64,000 nt of DNA from Eleginops maclovinus. Taxonomy: Eukaryota > Chordata > Actinopteri > Perciformes > Eleginopidae. The translations under genes were made by a program, and so were the position numbers. Position 1 is the first letter of the stretch, and each line of letters opens with the position of its first letter. Below the pieces are notes generated by a model. The model made no database searches and was not told the DNA's origin. It saw nothing but the letters and a program-made list of their open reading frames with translations. The stretch lies in NCBI RefSeq assembly GCF_036324505.1, contig NC_086357.1:20462793-20526792 (forward strand), read 5' to 3'. Positions 1-23,500 of this stretch are shown here, in pieces.

Positions 1-30
1 CACTCCAAAGATGGGACGTATTCCACATAC

Positions 31-9388
<9,358 letters not shown>

Positions 9389-9726
9389 CTTTAGAGCAAG
9401 GGTGAGAGAAAAAGATAACATGAAAGGTGAGGAGGTTATCGACACTAGACCATAACACATATCTGACGTCCTTAGATATTCCCCAACACCTGAGTCTGAC
9501 ATTTACAAAGAAGGGAATCTGCCCTGAACCTGACACTAAACATGCAGGCCATTTCTGTTCTGATCTGATCACCAAGAGCAATTTGGAGGGGAGAATCAGG
9601 CAACAAAAAGCATAAAGTGGATAAGTGAGGAGTACCACAGACATAGATAAAGCATGTTTGGGGCCGCAGTGTCTTTCCTAAGTCACAAAGCGGTCATTTA
9701 TTATTAACGAATCAGTGGTGGAAATA

Positions 9727-9753
9727 TGTGTGTGTGTGTGTGTGTGTGTGTGT
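9727..9753. repeat. (TG)n microsatellite
   Basis: About 13 TG units in PRRC2C intron 1. Confidence 0.9.
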
Positions 9754-10778
9754 TGAGCTCAGGCTTGATCTGCAACTTGGCCTTGGAACACTGTGAAGTA
9801 ACATCCACTTGAAGGACATTTCTTTTGAAAACAAGCTGGTTCTTATTTATTTTTTAACTATCAAATGGAATGATAGGCCAAACTAACAAGAAAACCCAGC
9901 TTTTTTTCTTGCCATGCAATTCCCTGATTTAAAAATAATAAAATTCATCATTGTTGTGCATCTTCACAAATGTACTTGATATTTAAAAAAAAGGACCCCA
10001 GCATTGTATGGGCATCAGTATCTCCTTTTACTGGTGTACACAGGGCCGTAGCTTATGTGCTTCCTTAAATGAGCCACAAAGTATTTGGACAGTGCAGGCA
10101 GCACTACTCAAATATTTTCTGACATTTTTCCATTTCTGGAAGAAGTTGTTGAATGCTGTAAGCCGGGGAATTGTGACACTCTGATGAATTAACACAATTG
10201 AGGCTTTAAAGTATCTGCAGAGACGCTTTCAGGCTGAATGAAATTGTTTTTTACAGAAACAAGACTCTACAGCTGGGCACAGATTACAAAACACACTCCA
10301 AAGTGGAACAATAAGAAGACAAAATAAAAATGGTGTAAATGAAGCTGGGGATGAAAACTAAGTGGTGTGGCTTTTTAAATGTAGCATTGCAGACTGATCA
10401 AATATCAGCAGACACATTTTTGAGACTCTGACACATGAAATGGTTGCATTAATCATCATTGTAAATCAATGTACAACTTTGTTGTGTGCAGCAGTGTTGC
10501 TTGACAGGAGGCAAAATGATTTAAACGCTAACAGAACCAAATCATTTTAAAGTAGCCTACTCTAAACTGCATCATTGCTGGGCGTCTAGCAAAGCAGTAG
10601 TGGTCTGCTAATGAGTGTGTTTGTCTGAGACACCAACACATCACAAGAAAAACAAAGGTTATATTATACACGGCGGACTTAAATCAAGAGGTTATTAAAA
10701 GTATCCAGTCGAGGTGTCAGCTGAATTCTTTATTAAAAAAGTTAATAAAAAATTATAATAAAAAAAAAATAAAATAAA

Positions 10779-10861
10779 AAAGAGAAGGAATACCCCCCCC
10801 CCCTCAAAGAGAAGGAATACCCCCCCCCCCCTCAAAGAGAAGGAATACCCCCCCCCCCTCT
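10779..10861. repeat. Three-copy minisatellite with C11-C12 runs
   Basis: Three tandem units with period 27-28, each made of AAAGAGAAGGAATA followed by 11, 12 and 11 cytosines and a CTC. The minus (transcribed PRRC2C sense) strand therefore carries three long G runs spaced by about 16 bases. Confidence 0.85.
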
Positions 10862-11336
10862 CACAATTCTTTGTGTGAAAGGTCAGTTTAAGAAGTACAG
10901 ACCAGAGTTTGAGCAAACCAGCCCAAATGACAGCAGTCCTTATACCTCTATGCAATGACACACCAGTTATGTTAGCTGGTTGCCAGTGCCCTGAAGAATA
11001 CTGCCAAAAACCCACCTAGGGATGAGCCCTCCTCTCAGAATGGATCAAGTCAGTGTACACGCCCGACTCCCTCTCGTAAACTACCAACATATGGTAACTG
11101 TGGGCAAAAGGGAAGGAATCTTTGTTTCCCTATTTTAAGTATTTCCAGATAGTTGTTTGGAGACATAGCGATAAAGGACTTGAAAATCTGTCAAGAAGTA
11201 TGCAATAGGATCCCTGCTCCCCAGCCTCCATCAGCTCAACCCAACCTCCAGCATGAACCTGCACCCCTACAACAACTTCTGCACCACAGTGCATCCATCA
11301 TTGTAAGCCATTTTCCTCCCCTTTACAACTATATTT

Positions 11337-11354
11337 GGGGGGGGGGGGGGGGGG
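11337..11354. repeat. G18 homopolymer
   Basis: Eighteen consecutive guanines on the plus strand in PRRC2C intron 1; length may be affected by sequencing error. Confidence 0.85.
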
Positions 11355-13079
11355 CGCACTTTCTGCGACAGTGAGCATGTGTTAAGAATGCTCCTTATAG
11401 TTTTTCTCTGAAGTCAAACCAACACAGCTGGAACATTCCATCCATCAAACCATGTCTCCAGGAAAGTTACACACACAAAAAAAACAGGATAAACTTACAA
11501 TTTAACAAATTATGATGTATGCTTTAACACAAAAGGTGCCCCAATATCAAATTATGAATCTAATACAATGGAGGATCAACTTCTAGCTCAACCTGTAGGT
11601 CAGCTCCGATGGCTTCCCTGTAAAGTGCACACCACTCTTGTTTACGGTGTGTCAATGGACTGACCTATCCAACATTGAAGTAATATAGATGGCCTAAATG
11701 ATGGGGGTGCTGAAAGAACAGGCTTGCATTTCCTTATCCCCATTGGTTTGTGTTGTGCTGCAATATGGTGGCAAGTTTAAGTATATACATTTAAAATAAT
11801 AGTCAGGGATACAACACTTAGGTTTAGTATGTTGACTGTAAGTTTATACATTAAGATATTGTATTACATGCCCTGGCATGTTAACAGAAATATATTGTTG
11901 TATCCATTAATTTAGTCACGCACTTTCAGCATCTAATAGCTAATCTTACATGATGTGGGTTAATGTAAGGGGGTACTTTTAACGAAAAACATAAAAAAAG
12001 TTGAACATGGGAAACCACTATTTATGGAAACCACATAAATACCAGAGAATGGTCTCTCTTGGGAGTTGTTGGTCATTTAATTCACAAAGAGGTTATCATT
12101 TATTCGTATGTGCTTTTGGGTAAATGAGCATTTGAAATGCAAGTTTGAAATATACACAAAACACTTTAGGTGACTAACAGCTGTGTTAACATGCACAGTT
12201 TGATATCCATCCATCATTGTGAACATAATCACAATACAGATATCACTTGCATTTTTTTCCTTTAACACAATGGCTTGAGCCTTCCATCTGGCCATGTTAC
12301 TGACCGGCTAATCAATAAGTACTAAACCAATCAATATATGCGAAGGGCCTGCCTAAAACTATTCAGATGCTGATCCACGTTTAATCATGGATGTATAAGT
12401 ATAACACCCGAACAGGTTGCCTATTAGTTATCCCCCAGGTGGTTACCACTGCAAATAGAGTTCATGAATAATTTAGCCTAGAGTCTTTCACACCCCAACC
12501 CTGCAAAGCCCCGTAATGTACAGACCCTTACACAAAAAAGGTTCTTTAAAGACCACATCTGTTTGATCTTCAAGATACCAAGAGTGTGAAGATATGTTGC
12601 TAACCTGAAGACAAGACTAAAATCAGAAATAAATCATGATGCATTATCTGCACAAGTCCATATTTCAGTGAAAATACCGAGATTACAGACACATTCATAA
12701 TATTGCTTCTGTAAATCACAGATGAAGCTGCAGGCCATTCTTCCCCATGAATCAAACCACACTGGTGGGCTGGGTGGCTCATACCGGCAGGGGAGAAACG
12801 TTAACGTTCGAGGCCCTCATCGCCCGGAACTCAACCAGACCGGGCTTAAATAACACTTCAATTGGGCCAAAGTCAAACACACAAATGTGAACAGTATATT
12901 CTGTCAAACGACATACATCTTGATGTACAATATGAAACATAGGATATGTTAACAGAGCAGGCCGACAGCTCGCATCGCTTAGCATAGTTTCGTTTCTCTC
13001 TAGTCGCCATCACATCAGTCCTCCACAGCATGCTAACCAGCTAGCCTAGTGTGAACACCTCATCTACCAGGCAAAAACC

Positions 13080-13500
13080 TTCAAACGCTCCCCGTGCATG
13101 ACATGCTGACCCACCTGCCACCGCCGGTGCTTCCTTTGTCTGTACGGCTGTTGTGCGGCTTGAAGTCTGATCCAATTTCGGCGTGGTTTGTGGTGGACGA
13201 ATATGTGTCTGGCCGGCGGATTACAAAAGCGGGCTAGCCTGCTAACCCTGCTCTGCTAACGATGGTTAGCTAGTGTCTACAAACCGCTGTCCACATGCAC
13301 GACTGTGTGTGTCTTTTTCTTCAACCGTCAGCCTGTTCTAGTTTGTTCAGTCGTTGCTGTGGGAACCGGGGCGCGGTCGTCCGGTGTTTCCTCGCTATGC
13401 CTTCCCGTTATCTCGTGTCACACGGTTTTTCTAGTTGTGTGAGGCCCCGCTGCTCGCGCCGCGGCCTGTCGCACAATCAAAGATGGCAGACAGTGGTTGC
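13080..13500 (-). promoter_or_regulatory. GC-rich PRRC2C promoter region with a YY1-like site
   Basis: CpG density rises sharply here compared with both flanks, with several CGCG, GCGC and CCGCC elements and no TATA box. At 13479-13489 the plus strand reads AAAGATGGCAG, close to the YY1 core AAGATGGC. It fits a CpG-island promoter driving PRRC2C leftwards. Limits are approximate. Confidence 0.5.
13115..13260 (-). other. prrc2c: Inferred non-coding first exon of PRRC2C
   Basis: On the minus strand a GC-rich stretch ends in GGTGGCAG followed by gtgggt at 13114, a good donor. It lies in the GC-rich zone upstream of the start-codon exon, and no other donor nearby is as good. The 5' limit (transcription start) cannot be read; 13260 is a placeholder. 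Confidence 0.4.
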
Positions 13501-13737
13501 CAGATTTAGCGTCTCAAATCCTCTTTTTAAAATCCCTAACCCCCTGTTCAGCCAGGTGCTCAATAGTACATCCGTCATCAAAATGCAGCTTTTCTTAAAC
13601 TTTAATTTACATCACATTAATAGCATTTTAATAACATGGAGATCTAGCTACTTTATGACAGGAGATACAAATAGCTGGGAAATATAATGCGTCTTTTCAT
13701 TGTATTTACTAAATTTTTATTTTATTTTAGAATATTA

Positions 13738-13746
13738 ATTATTATT

Positions 13747-13783
<37 letters not shown>
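13738..13783. repeat. (AAT)n trinucleotide repeat
   Basis: Imperfect TTA then pure AAT units, about 15 in all. Confidence 0.85.
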
Positions 13784-14181
13784 TATTTATTATTCCCATT
13801 TTGTTTACTACCTATTTTCATTTAGTTACTTTATTTGCCATACTGTCACTTAAGTGTTCACAATTTTTTATGTTTCTTTTTCACCTTTATATTTGAACTA
13901 ATCCTTAATCATTATATTCTCATTTTGCTTTTACCTGCTTTGGAGATCCAAGAAATCTAAATCCGACTTCTGTAATTGTTGTGTATATGATCATAAAGAA
14001 AGAGTCAAAAACAAACAGATTACAAGTATACTGTGTATGAATATTCTGTTAAATTTACGTTGTTTATATCATTGGTAATGTCAGACCTGGCAACCTAAAT
14101 CTTAAAGAGTCAGGCGTCGGTGATTCTCCTTCCGGGGTCTACCGGTGGTTAACGAGCGGCGGTTTCTTTGAACACTGATAA

Positions 14182-14969
<788 letters not shown>

Positions 14970-15639
14970 TTTAATTGAGAAAGCCCATGATCAACTTCTA
15001 AATTAATAAAAAGAAACTCTCATATATTCATTGAAATCCCAGAGGGAGATCCTGAAGCACATGATCCCAGTACAATGCATTGACACACAAAGGAAGGACT
15101 ATGTTTAGGTGTATTTCTTTTTCCAAGCCAAGGATTAGCTGGGTTTTTGAAACTGCCATTAGGTGGCATCATTGACCATTGAAGGCCTTCTTTATCCTAT
15201 AGTTCAGATCCAGCCTGGAGATAGAGTAGACATAATGAAAACAGTGAAAGGTCATATTTACAGTAGTACTTTGTTGGAGTGAAAATTAGATGTGCTGCTA
15301 GTTGACCATTTTCCTTCTGCCTGATGTAACACTGAAATGACAGACATATTGTTTATTTTTCAATGCTATTTCCCAGCTGTAGGTATAACTTATTTTCCAA
15401 ATGAAGATTTTGAAAAAAGCCTATATTACGGTATATGGAATGTAATACATTACTTTAATTACATACAAAAAACACGACAGGGTTTAACATTAAATTGCTT
15501 ATGCATTACCTTATTTAATTTAATGAGCTGATGTACTTTTACATTTATTTTTGATTCATTAAATTAAATGTATGTTTTCTATGCTGATTATTAACCATAC
15601 TGGCAACTCAGAATGTATTATAATGTTTTCTCTCTATAT

Positions 15640-18490
15640 TCAATGATGTGCAGACAGGTAAGCTTTCAATGTGTCCAACAGGGGAATTGGAAGGTTGTTC
15701 CGGTTGATGTAGACAGCCAAGCCCACCAGAGCAGCAGACAGAATCAGAGGCCACATGAAGGATCTCTTGGTTTGGGGATCATCACAAGGTCTGGTCTGCA
15801 TGGGTTGAGCCACCCTCTCCCACTGAGTGAAGATGGTTTGACGGGCTCCAGCCCATTTCCCCGGCCCTTTGAGACGATACTGGTACGGAGTACTGGGACC
15901 AAACAGAACCTTTAGACCCAGCCTAGGATCAGTCAGCAGCAGCCTGGGGATGTTGGGTCGAACCCCCAACAGTCTTGCGATCTCATCCATGTAGCCGAGA
16001 TAGTCGACCTGGATAGTGTGTCTCTGACTGGGGACATACCTTAAAAAGAGACTTGAGCTAAATACAATGTGGATAACAAGATTGGTGTCATAAGGAATAG
16101 AAACTATCCTTATATTCTACCTTTTGGCCATTGACTCCTGCTTGCACTGGACATCTTTCAGCATGGAAGCCACTGAGGGAAGCTTGATGCAGCCTGTTTG
16201 AATGGATGAATTGTGACACAAATTACTTTAGTAAAAGGACTTAGGTATGAGAAAAGGTTTGCAACCTGTATTACCTTTAAAGACACGTGTGGCCCATCTG
16301 GCCTGCATCTCAGATATGGGCATAATGGCTCCCAGTGGCTGCACTAGACCAATGATAGCAAGAGTGGACCGTTCCAACTCAGGAGGAAACACATACTTGT
16401 ACAGAGATGCTTTGTTCCCAGAAACTGAGGTCACATGGGAGGCCAGGAATGGAAAGGAAAACCTGTAGCCTGTGGCAAACACCTGCAAGACCGGGGACTC
16501 ATCTCATTCACACACATCGAAATGTCTAAAAAAGCACAGAGGAATAAACTGATTGTTGGTGTGTTTTCGACAGTATGTACACACAAAACTCTTACCACCA
16601 GGTCGACATCTTCCACAACACTTCCATCCTCAAACTCCACACTGGACCCCTGAAACCTGCGGATGTTGGGTTTCACCTGAACTGTTCCAGAAAGGATGCG
16701 GTTGGGAAGCTCATCATTCACTGTGGGATGTTGGCTGAGCCACCTGAGGTTTATATTCAGACCGTTAGGTAAAAGTTCTTGCATGTCAATCAGAAAACTT
16801 TTTATGGTAAAAAATCCACCTATGATTAAGCTATGCGGTTGCTCCTATACCTGTGCTTTGGCTTCAAGTTGTACAAACTGTGATCAAATCTGTTGTCCAA
16901 TTTTCTCTCAGCCATGCTGCAGGTTAATCCAAAGGGAAGGATTTTGCGCAACAAAATAGTATTTCTGCTGTATAGCATATCACGGGGAAGACCATTGTCT
17001 GCGACGCGATTTGCAATCCAAGCTCCCCTCCGAGTGCTCAGATATAACTGTAAATATAAGACACAAGGGGTAAATTATCATGTCCGCATTGTGTTAAGTT
17101 TAGGGAATCAAATCAAATGCCTCTGATGATCTATATGACCAACCTGCTTGGTGACTCTGCTCAGTTCCACGGCTATGTCTGCTCCAGAGTTTCCTATTCC
17201 AATAACCACAGCCTTTTTATTCCTCCATTCCTCAGGGGTCTTGTAGTCTCTGCTGTGGAAATACTTTCCCTCGAAAGTGTCAATTCCTGGGATTGAAAAT
17301 CAGATCAAATGTATTGCATTTTTAACATTAAATTCATTCACTTTCAAGACTTTTGTTTTTACTTTATCTAGAAAACCTCTGTTCTTGTGCTGCAGAGAGG
17401 TTCTTTAATACATTTGCATTGAGTGATTTCATACACTGGATAACAAATGAATTATATTTATATACTGTAATTGTATCCTGTGCTCACAACCAAATTATAT
17501 TTCCAACCTGTGTCTCATTTGAAGGGGTCAAACGCCAATAAGGGTGGGAGCCACTTATAAGTTGGCAACATTATAAATCACTGAGTCTCTTCTCAAACCA
17601 ATTTCATACAGAGCAAGACTGAAGATAACATAATTTGTTTATGTTAAAAGCATTTTATTATCATGCAACTAAATAGATATGACAAGGTCCGGCCTCCATG
17701 TGCTAAAGGTTAATCCTTACTGCATTGTAGAATTTTTTAAAATATGTTTTTCCGATCACAAAATATCATTGCATGAACAGTTTTTAAAGCCTATAAATGG
17801 TACCTGGAAAGTCGTGTAGTGGCAAGTTGGGGTGGCAGTGATGTCCAATACAGATCATCACAGCATCAAAAATGTGTTTCTCCTTTTTGCCATCCTGGTT
17901 CTCTGTCTCAACATCCCACTGGCCTGAATGAGTAAAATCAGATCTCTGCCTCACCTGCAATACTTTGGTCTGAATTACAGAGGCAAACAAACACAAATAG
18001 GTGTTAATAGAGATGCATCTACTGATAGCTAACTTGAATTATGCAACATGTTACATTTGGTGCTGCATCTTCACATTGAAGTGTATGTGCTTGGTGAGCT
18101 GGAAGTGGTCAGCATAAATCCGAAAGTAGTCTATGATGAGGGAGTTGTGCATGTAGTTTGGGAAGTGTGCAGGGATGGGGAAGTCACTGAAACACATCAT
18201 CTCCTTGGAGGTGTTGATGATGACAGAGTGGTAGATGCTGGCCCTGTCTGGCTCTGGATTCTTCTGCAAAAACAGCCAAGGAGATGGAATATATAATTCA
18301 TGACTCTCTAAATGTAGTTTTAGTATAAAATGGTCCAATCTGCATGTATTGTACCCACCTTAAATTTCCACAGACCACCAATGTCATCGCTGCTTTCAAA
18401 GCAGACAGGCTCCAGCCCCTCATCCAGACAGCACTTGATACAGGCCAGACCTGAACTCCCTCCTCCAATCACAGCCACTCGACGAGTCAT
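15640..18490 (-). CDS. fmo: FMO-A: flavin-containing monooxygenase (FMO5-like), 9 exons, 551 aa
   Basis: NADPH- and FAD-dependent oxygenase of soft N and S nucleophiles (or Baeyer-Villiger type if FMO5-like), predicted on the ER membrane. Exons: 18490-18359, 18263-18075, 17969-17804, 17286-17144, 17047-16851, 16743-16596, 16482-16275, 16193-16121, 16039-15640; all phases join. Seen: FAD site GGGSSG near residue 9, FMO signature [16 protein letters not shown] site GIGNSG, FATGY motif and a hydrophobic C-terminal anchor around [16 protein letters not shown]. Size is normal for FMOs (about 530-560 aa). The start codon follows a spliced acceptor just upstream, so a non-coding exon precedes it. 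The exon that is 356 nt in mammals is split 148+208. It is nearly identical to FMO-B outside exon 5. The exact orthologue class is not settled from sequence alone. Confidence 0.93.
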
Positions 18491-20519
18491 TCTTCCTCTC
18501 TGTACAGGAAGAGATTAGCTGGAAAAACGATTAATCTGTGCAAAAGAAGAGGCATTGAGAGGCGTTGATTACTTAGATGTCTGAACTACTTCAACAGTTC
18601 AACAATTATAAAGTGTTGTTAATATGTGGAGATTATCCTGCAGAACAAAAAGCGTAAGTATCATAAAAGTTTGTTTCTGCTATACTCCATAACTCCAATG
18701 GAAAGATCTAATTGAGTATTGATGAGGAGCCCCAGTCCTTGCTAGGATCATTACAGGGTTAGAATGTAAGAAAAATAAGTCATCCCTGCACCACTCAGCA
18801 CATTTCATCATAAGATTATATATCTAATGTTATAAAACTTCTAAGAACAGTTCATAAAAAATTAAACCTTGGTCACAAATGTGAATGAACTACAGGAACA
18901 GATGACCTGAATGTACTGATTTGTTGATTGCTGTTGGACAATAAACAGTATATTTTATAGAGACATGACCTTTCCCTTAATTTATGGTTAAATGGCCTTG
19001 CACAATCCATACCAAAACTTCGCTTTTACAAAATGACTATTGCATTTAACGCTAAAACCTCTTCAGAAGTCTAATGTAAAGACCCTAATGTGTATTTGGG
19101 GGTCATTTTTTAAAACAGCTTGATAAATCAAAACATTGGTCAACAACACACGCCGCACAAACAGACTATAATGTGTTTGTAAATGGGACGTCAATATGTG
19201 AAAATTAGCTAGTAGCTAAACCTTGTACAATACAATTCTGCCCTTTGTATAAGAAGCATTTTACCTATACATTGTGCCTAACAAATAAATGTAATTTATA
19301 AAATGTGTGAAAATGTATAAACAGATGTAAAAATTAATAAGTGCAAATATCTGAACAATTGAATTGATAACAGATAAATATATTCTTTGTTTTGTTAGGA
19401 ACTTACAATTTTGCAGGTTAATCAGATTGATATAAATGATTACAAATATTAGAAAAAATGAAAAGCTAAACCCAACTGGATTAATTAACAAATCAAATCC
19501 AATAGCCAAACATTTAAATAAAAAAAATCAACCTAATCCTACTTTCCAATCAATCACACAAATCTCTTACCTGTTGTGATGCAAACTCAAAAAAATTCAC
19601 TGTTGCAGAGAGCAGCCGGAGCAAAAGTGGGGATTGAACAACTTCAGCTGACTTTAGTTGGCAGCTGCATGGACAACCCACTACACTCCAAGGTCCCTTA
19701 AGGTGACCGTTTTTTATCTGCTCACATTCAATTATTTTCTTTGCAGAACAAAAAAGCATGACACATTTGTCTAGATTCAAGTTCATCATTGACAATTTTC
19801 TCATAATCATTACAATGGTATTAATAATCTCTTGAGGACCAACCAATATATTTTATTTACTTGAATTTGGATTTTATAACAACATTCTTAAAAAGGTTTG
19901 ACCTGGACTGCTGTATCGATCAGAGGTTAGAGCTAGCGGCCTTCTTTTGAAATAGTGGACCTTTATATCAAAATAGAACCTGTTTATATCTTTTCATTTG
20001 ATAAGAATTTTAGATATAGTCATGATTAAGTGCTGTGTTTACAAACGACATTAATGAACAAATATTGAATTTCTATGATTAATGATTAAAGGGTCTAGTC
20101 CTCTGATTTGACTGATTAGTTACACAATCATACACTGTGTTTTAGACAGAATATAATGATAGTTAATCCATTTGTTTTATTGTTGAATAAGGTTAACAAA
20201 AAGTGTATGTGCTAACATAGCCATGTCATCTGTTGAAAGCATATGTGCGATGAAAGCTGCATGTGAATTGAGTGAGTGAATAGTGAGGTAAATTGAAATG
20301 CTTATATTTTTGAAACGGAACCGTTTCAAAAATACCGAGTAGGCACCGGTATCGGATAAAACCCAACCGAAACCCAACCCTACTTGTGAGCTGGATAATT
20401 AACAAATTAATGTTTGTATATTGTCCATTTCAGGAGAGGGGATACCAGTGTAAAAATTGTAAAAAAACATCTTAAAGGTTTGTTAAACGTGCTCAGATGG
20501 AACACTTATGATTTCCTCA
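18491..20519. other. Spacer between FMO-B and FMO-A
   Basis: No coding exon seen. It probably holds the FMO-A promoter and leader: on the minus strand a good donor (CACAACAG followed by gtaagaga) lies at 19570-19571. The rest is AT-rich without a recognisable element. Confidence 0.5.
19571..19630 (-). other. Inferred non-coding leader exon of FMO-A
   Basis: A strong donor, CATCACAACAG followed by gtaaga, at 19571 and the acceptor just before the FMO-A start codon together suggest a 5' UTR exon. The upstream limit is unknown. Confidence 0.35.
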
Positions 20520-23500
20520 TCACTGTGCAGGAAGGTAAACTTTCATCTTGTCCAACAGAGCGGTGGGGTCTTGCAGGTAAGATGGAAGGTTGTTCCTGTT
20601 GATGTAGGCAGCCAAGCCCACCACAGCAGCAGACAGAATCAGAGGCCACATGAAGGATCTCTTGGTTTGGGAATCATCACAGGGTCTGGTCTGCATGGGT
20701 TTAGCCACCCTCTCCCACTGAGTGAAGATTGCTTGGCGGGCTCCAGCCCATTTCCCCGGCCCTTTGAGACGATACTGGTACGGAGTACTGGGACCGAACA
20801 GCACATTCAGTCCCACCCTGGGATCGGTCAGCAGTAGCCTGGGGATGTTGGGTCGAACCCCCAACAGTCTTGCGATCTCATCCATGTAGTTGATATAGTC
20901 AACCTGGATAGTGTGTCTCTGACTGGGGACATACCTGAAAAAGAGACTTGAGCTAAATATTTTTTGCATAACAAAATTTGTTGCTTTTAACCTTCAAAAT
21001 AAAACAATTGTGAATTCACTATTCTACCTTTTGGCCATTGACTCCTGCTTGCACTGGACATCTTTTAGCATGGAAGCCACTGAGGGAAGCTTGATGCAGC
21101 CTGTTGACAATGAGAGCAATGGTGAGTGAATTGGCTTCTTATACTCTATGTAAAAGAAGAAAGTTCTTGAAAATGTTTTTACAGAACCTGTCTTACCTTT
21201 AAAGACACGCGTGGCCCATCTGGCCTGCATCTCAGATATGGGCATAATGGCTCCGAGTGGCTGCACTAGACCAATGATAGCCAGAGTGGACCGTTCCAAC
21301 TCAGGAGGAAACACATACTTGTACAGAGATGCTTTGTTTCCAGAAACTGAGGTCACATTGGAGGCCAGGAATGGAAAGGAAAACCTGTAACCTGTGGCAA
21401 ACACCTGCAAGACCGGGGACTCATCTTAGAAGGGACAGAATAGACTGTGACTGTAGATTGTAAATGGGTGTGAATGTGTCATTATGTTTACACAAAACAC
21501 TTACCACCAGGTCGACATCTTCCACGACACTTCCATCTTCAAACTCCACACTGGACCCCTGAAACCTGCGGATGTTGGGTTTCACCTGAACTGTTCCAGA
21601 TAGGATGCGGTTGGGAAGTTCATCATTCACTGTGGGATGTTGGCTGAACAACCTGAGATTTATATTTATGCCGGTTAGTTATGTTACACAATACCATGCA
21701 TACTGCAAACATTTGTAATTAAAATAAGACCAACGGTCTTCATTAAAGTGACCCCAGGAAATGTAAGGGAAAGCTATGTTAAAACTGTTGGAAAAACAGA
21801 TGCAAATACAGTACCTGTGCTTTGGCTTAAGATTGTACAGAGCGTGATCAAATCTTTGGTTGAGCTGTCTCTCTGCTAGACCACTATAAACACCAAAGGG
21901 AAGGATGAGCTGCAAAAAATCTAGCACTCTGTTAAAATGCAAATCAAGGGGAAGCCCATTAGCCCCAACTCGGTTCAGAATCCAGGCTCCTCTTCGGGTA
22001 CTGAGGTAGAGCTGCAGAGAGAGGTCATGGTCAGTATTTATCGATTCATGTTCAAATTCTTTATTACAGTACACAACATTTTAAAACCTTATCTATTAAT
22101 ATAGAAATGTAGCAGTCTGTCTGTTTACAATGCATTTAGTTTTACATTATTTCACTTAACTCTGTGCCTGTTACCACTGACACAACCCAAAATACAGTAT
22201 CTTTGCAGAAGGTCAACCTGGTTCAGCCAAATTAAATATAAACTAACGTTAATCTACAATTTAACACCCAAATGCTTTGGTTTGTGGTTGAACTGTGGAC
22301 TTTTTTATACACATTGTTTGATCGTCTGACTGCTTTGCTGTAAAGCTGTTAATGATTGTTGTAAAATTTATTTTATTGAAGACACTCAAAAGATAACAAG
22401 TTTTTTTGACAAAAGCAACCTCTGTCATGCAATCATGATGTGTATTTATTCTGTACCAGACAAACACATTACCTTGCTCAGCTCAGTGTGATCTACTTTT
22501 CAAACACACTTCTGCCATGCACAAGGACAGAAATTAATCACACCTTAACGTTAATGTTGCTACTGAATACTGATTATTTTTACATGATAACATACTATCC
22601 CTTGAACTTAAACAATGAAGTTGGTGATTAAAATCTCGTCTGATAGAAAAGATACTACGAAAACGTTTTTCTATGTAACAATCTTATTCAAACCTGCTTG
22701 GTGACTCTGCTCAGTTCCACGGCGATGTCTCCTCCAGAGTTTCCTATTCCAATAACCACAGCCTTTTTATTCCTCCACTCCTCAGGAGTCTTGTAGTCTC
22801 TGCTGTGGAAATACTTTCCCTCGAAAGTGTCAATTCCTGGAAGAGAAAAAGAAAAAAAGGGTTGTATCTGGTTTATAAAGTGCCTCTCTACTTTTGATAC
22901 AAAAATACTTTATCTGTTTATTAAGTACAGTGGTGTGCAAAAGTGTTTGCCCCCTTTCTGATTTCTTATTTTCTTGCATGTTTGTCACACTTCAATGTTT
23001 CAAATCATCAAACAAATTTAAATATTAGAGAAAGATAACACAAGTAAACACAAAATGCAGTTTTTAAATGAAGGTGTTTATTATTAAGGGGGAAAAAAAT
23101 CCAAACCTACATGGCCCTGTGTGAAAAAGTGATTGCCCCCCCCCCCCTGTTAAAACATAAATTAACTGTGGTTTATCACATCTTTGGAAAGCGGAGTTCA
23201 ATTTCTCTAGCCACGCCCAGGCCTGATTACTGCCACACCTGTTCTCTATTAAGAAATCACTTAAATAGGACCTGCCTGACCAAGTGAAGTAGACCAAAAG
23301 ATCCTCAAAAGCTAGACATCACACTGCGATCCAAAGAAATTCAGGAACTAATGAGAAACAAAATAATTGAGATCTATCAGTCTGGAAAAGGTTATAAAGC
23401 CATCTTTGTAAAGCTTTGGGACTCACAGTGAGAGCCATTATCCACAAATGGCGAAAACATGGAACAGTGGTGAACCTTCCCAGGAGTGGCCGACCGACCA

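Larger units (their letters stand above)
9389..13114 (-). other. PRRC2C intron 1 (inferred), no coding content seen
   Basis: 3.7 kb between the start-codon exon and the inferred non-coding first exon. It is AT-rich with no recognisable exon on either strand. It holds a short (TG)n run at 9727-9753, the C-rich minisatellite at 10.8 kb and a G18 run at 11.34 kb. Long open frames here are short and low in complexity. Confidence 0.55.

Noticed and set aside
13295..13687. Plus-strand 130-codon frame at the PRRC2C promoter, possible divergent gene
   Set aside because: No recognisable protein; the GC-rich part explains the open frame and no exon chain follows.
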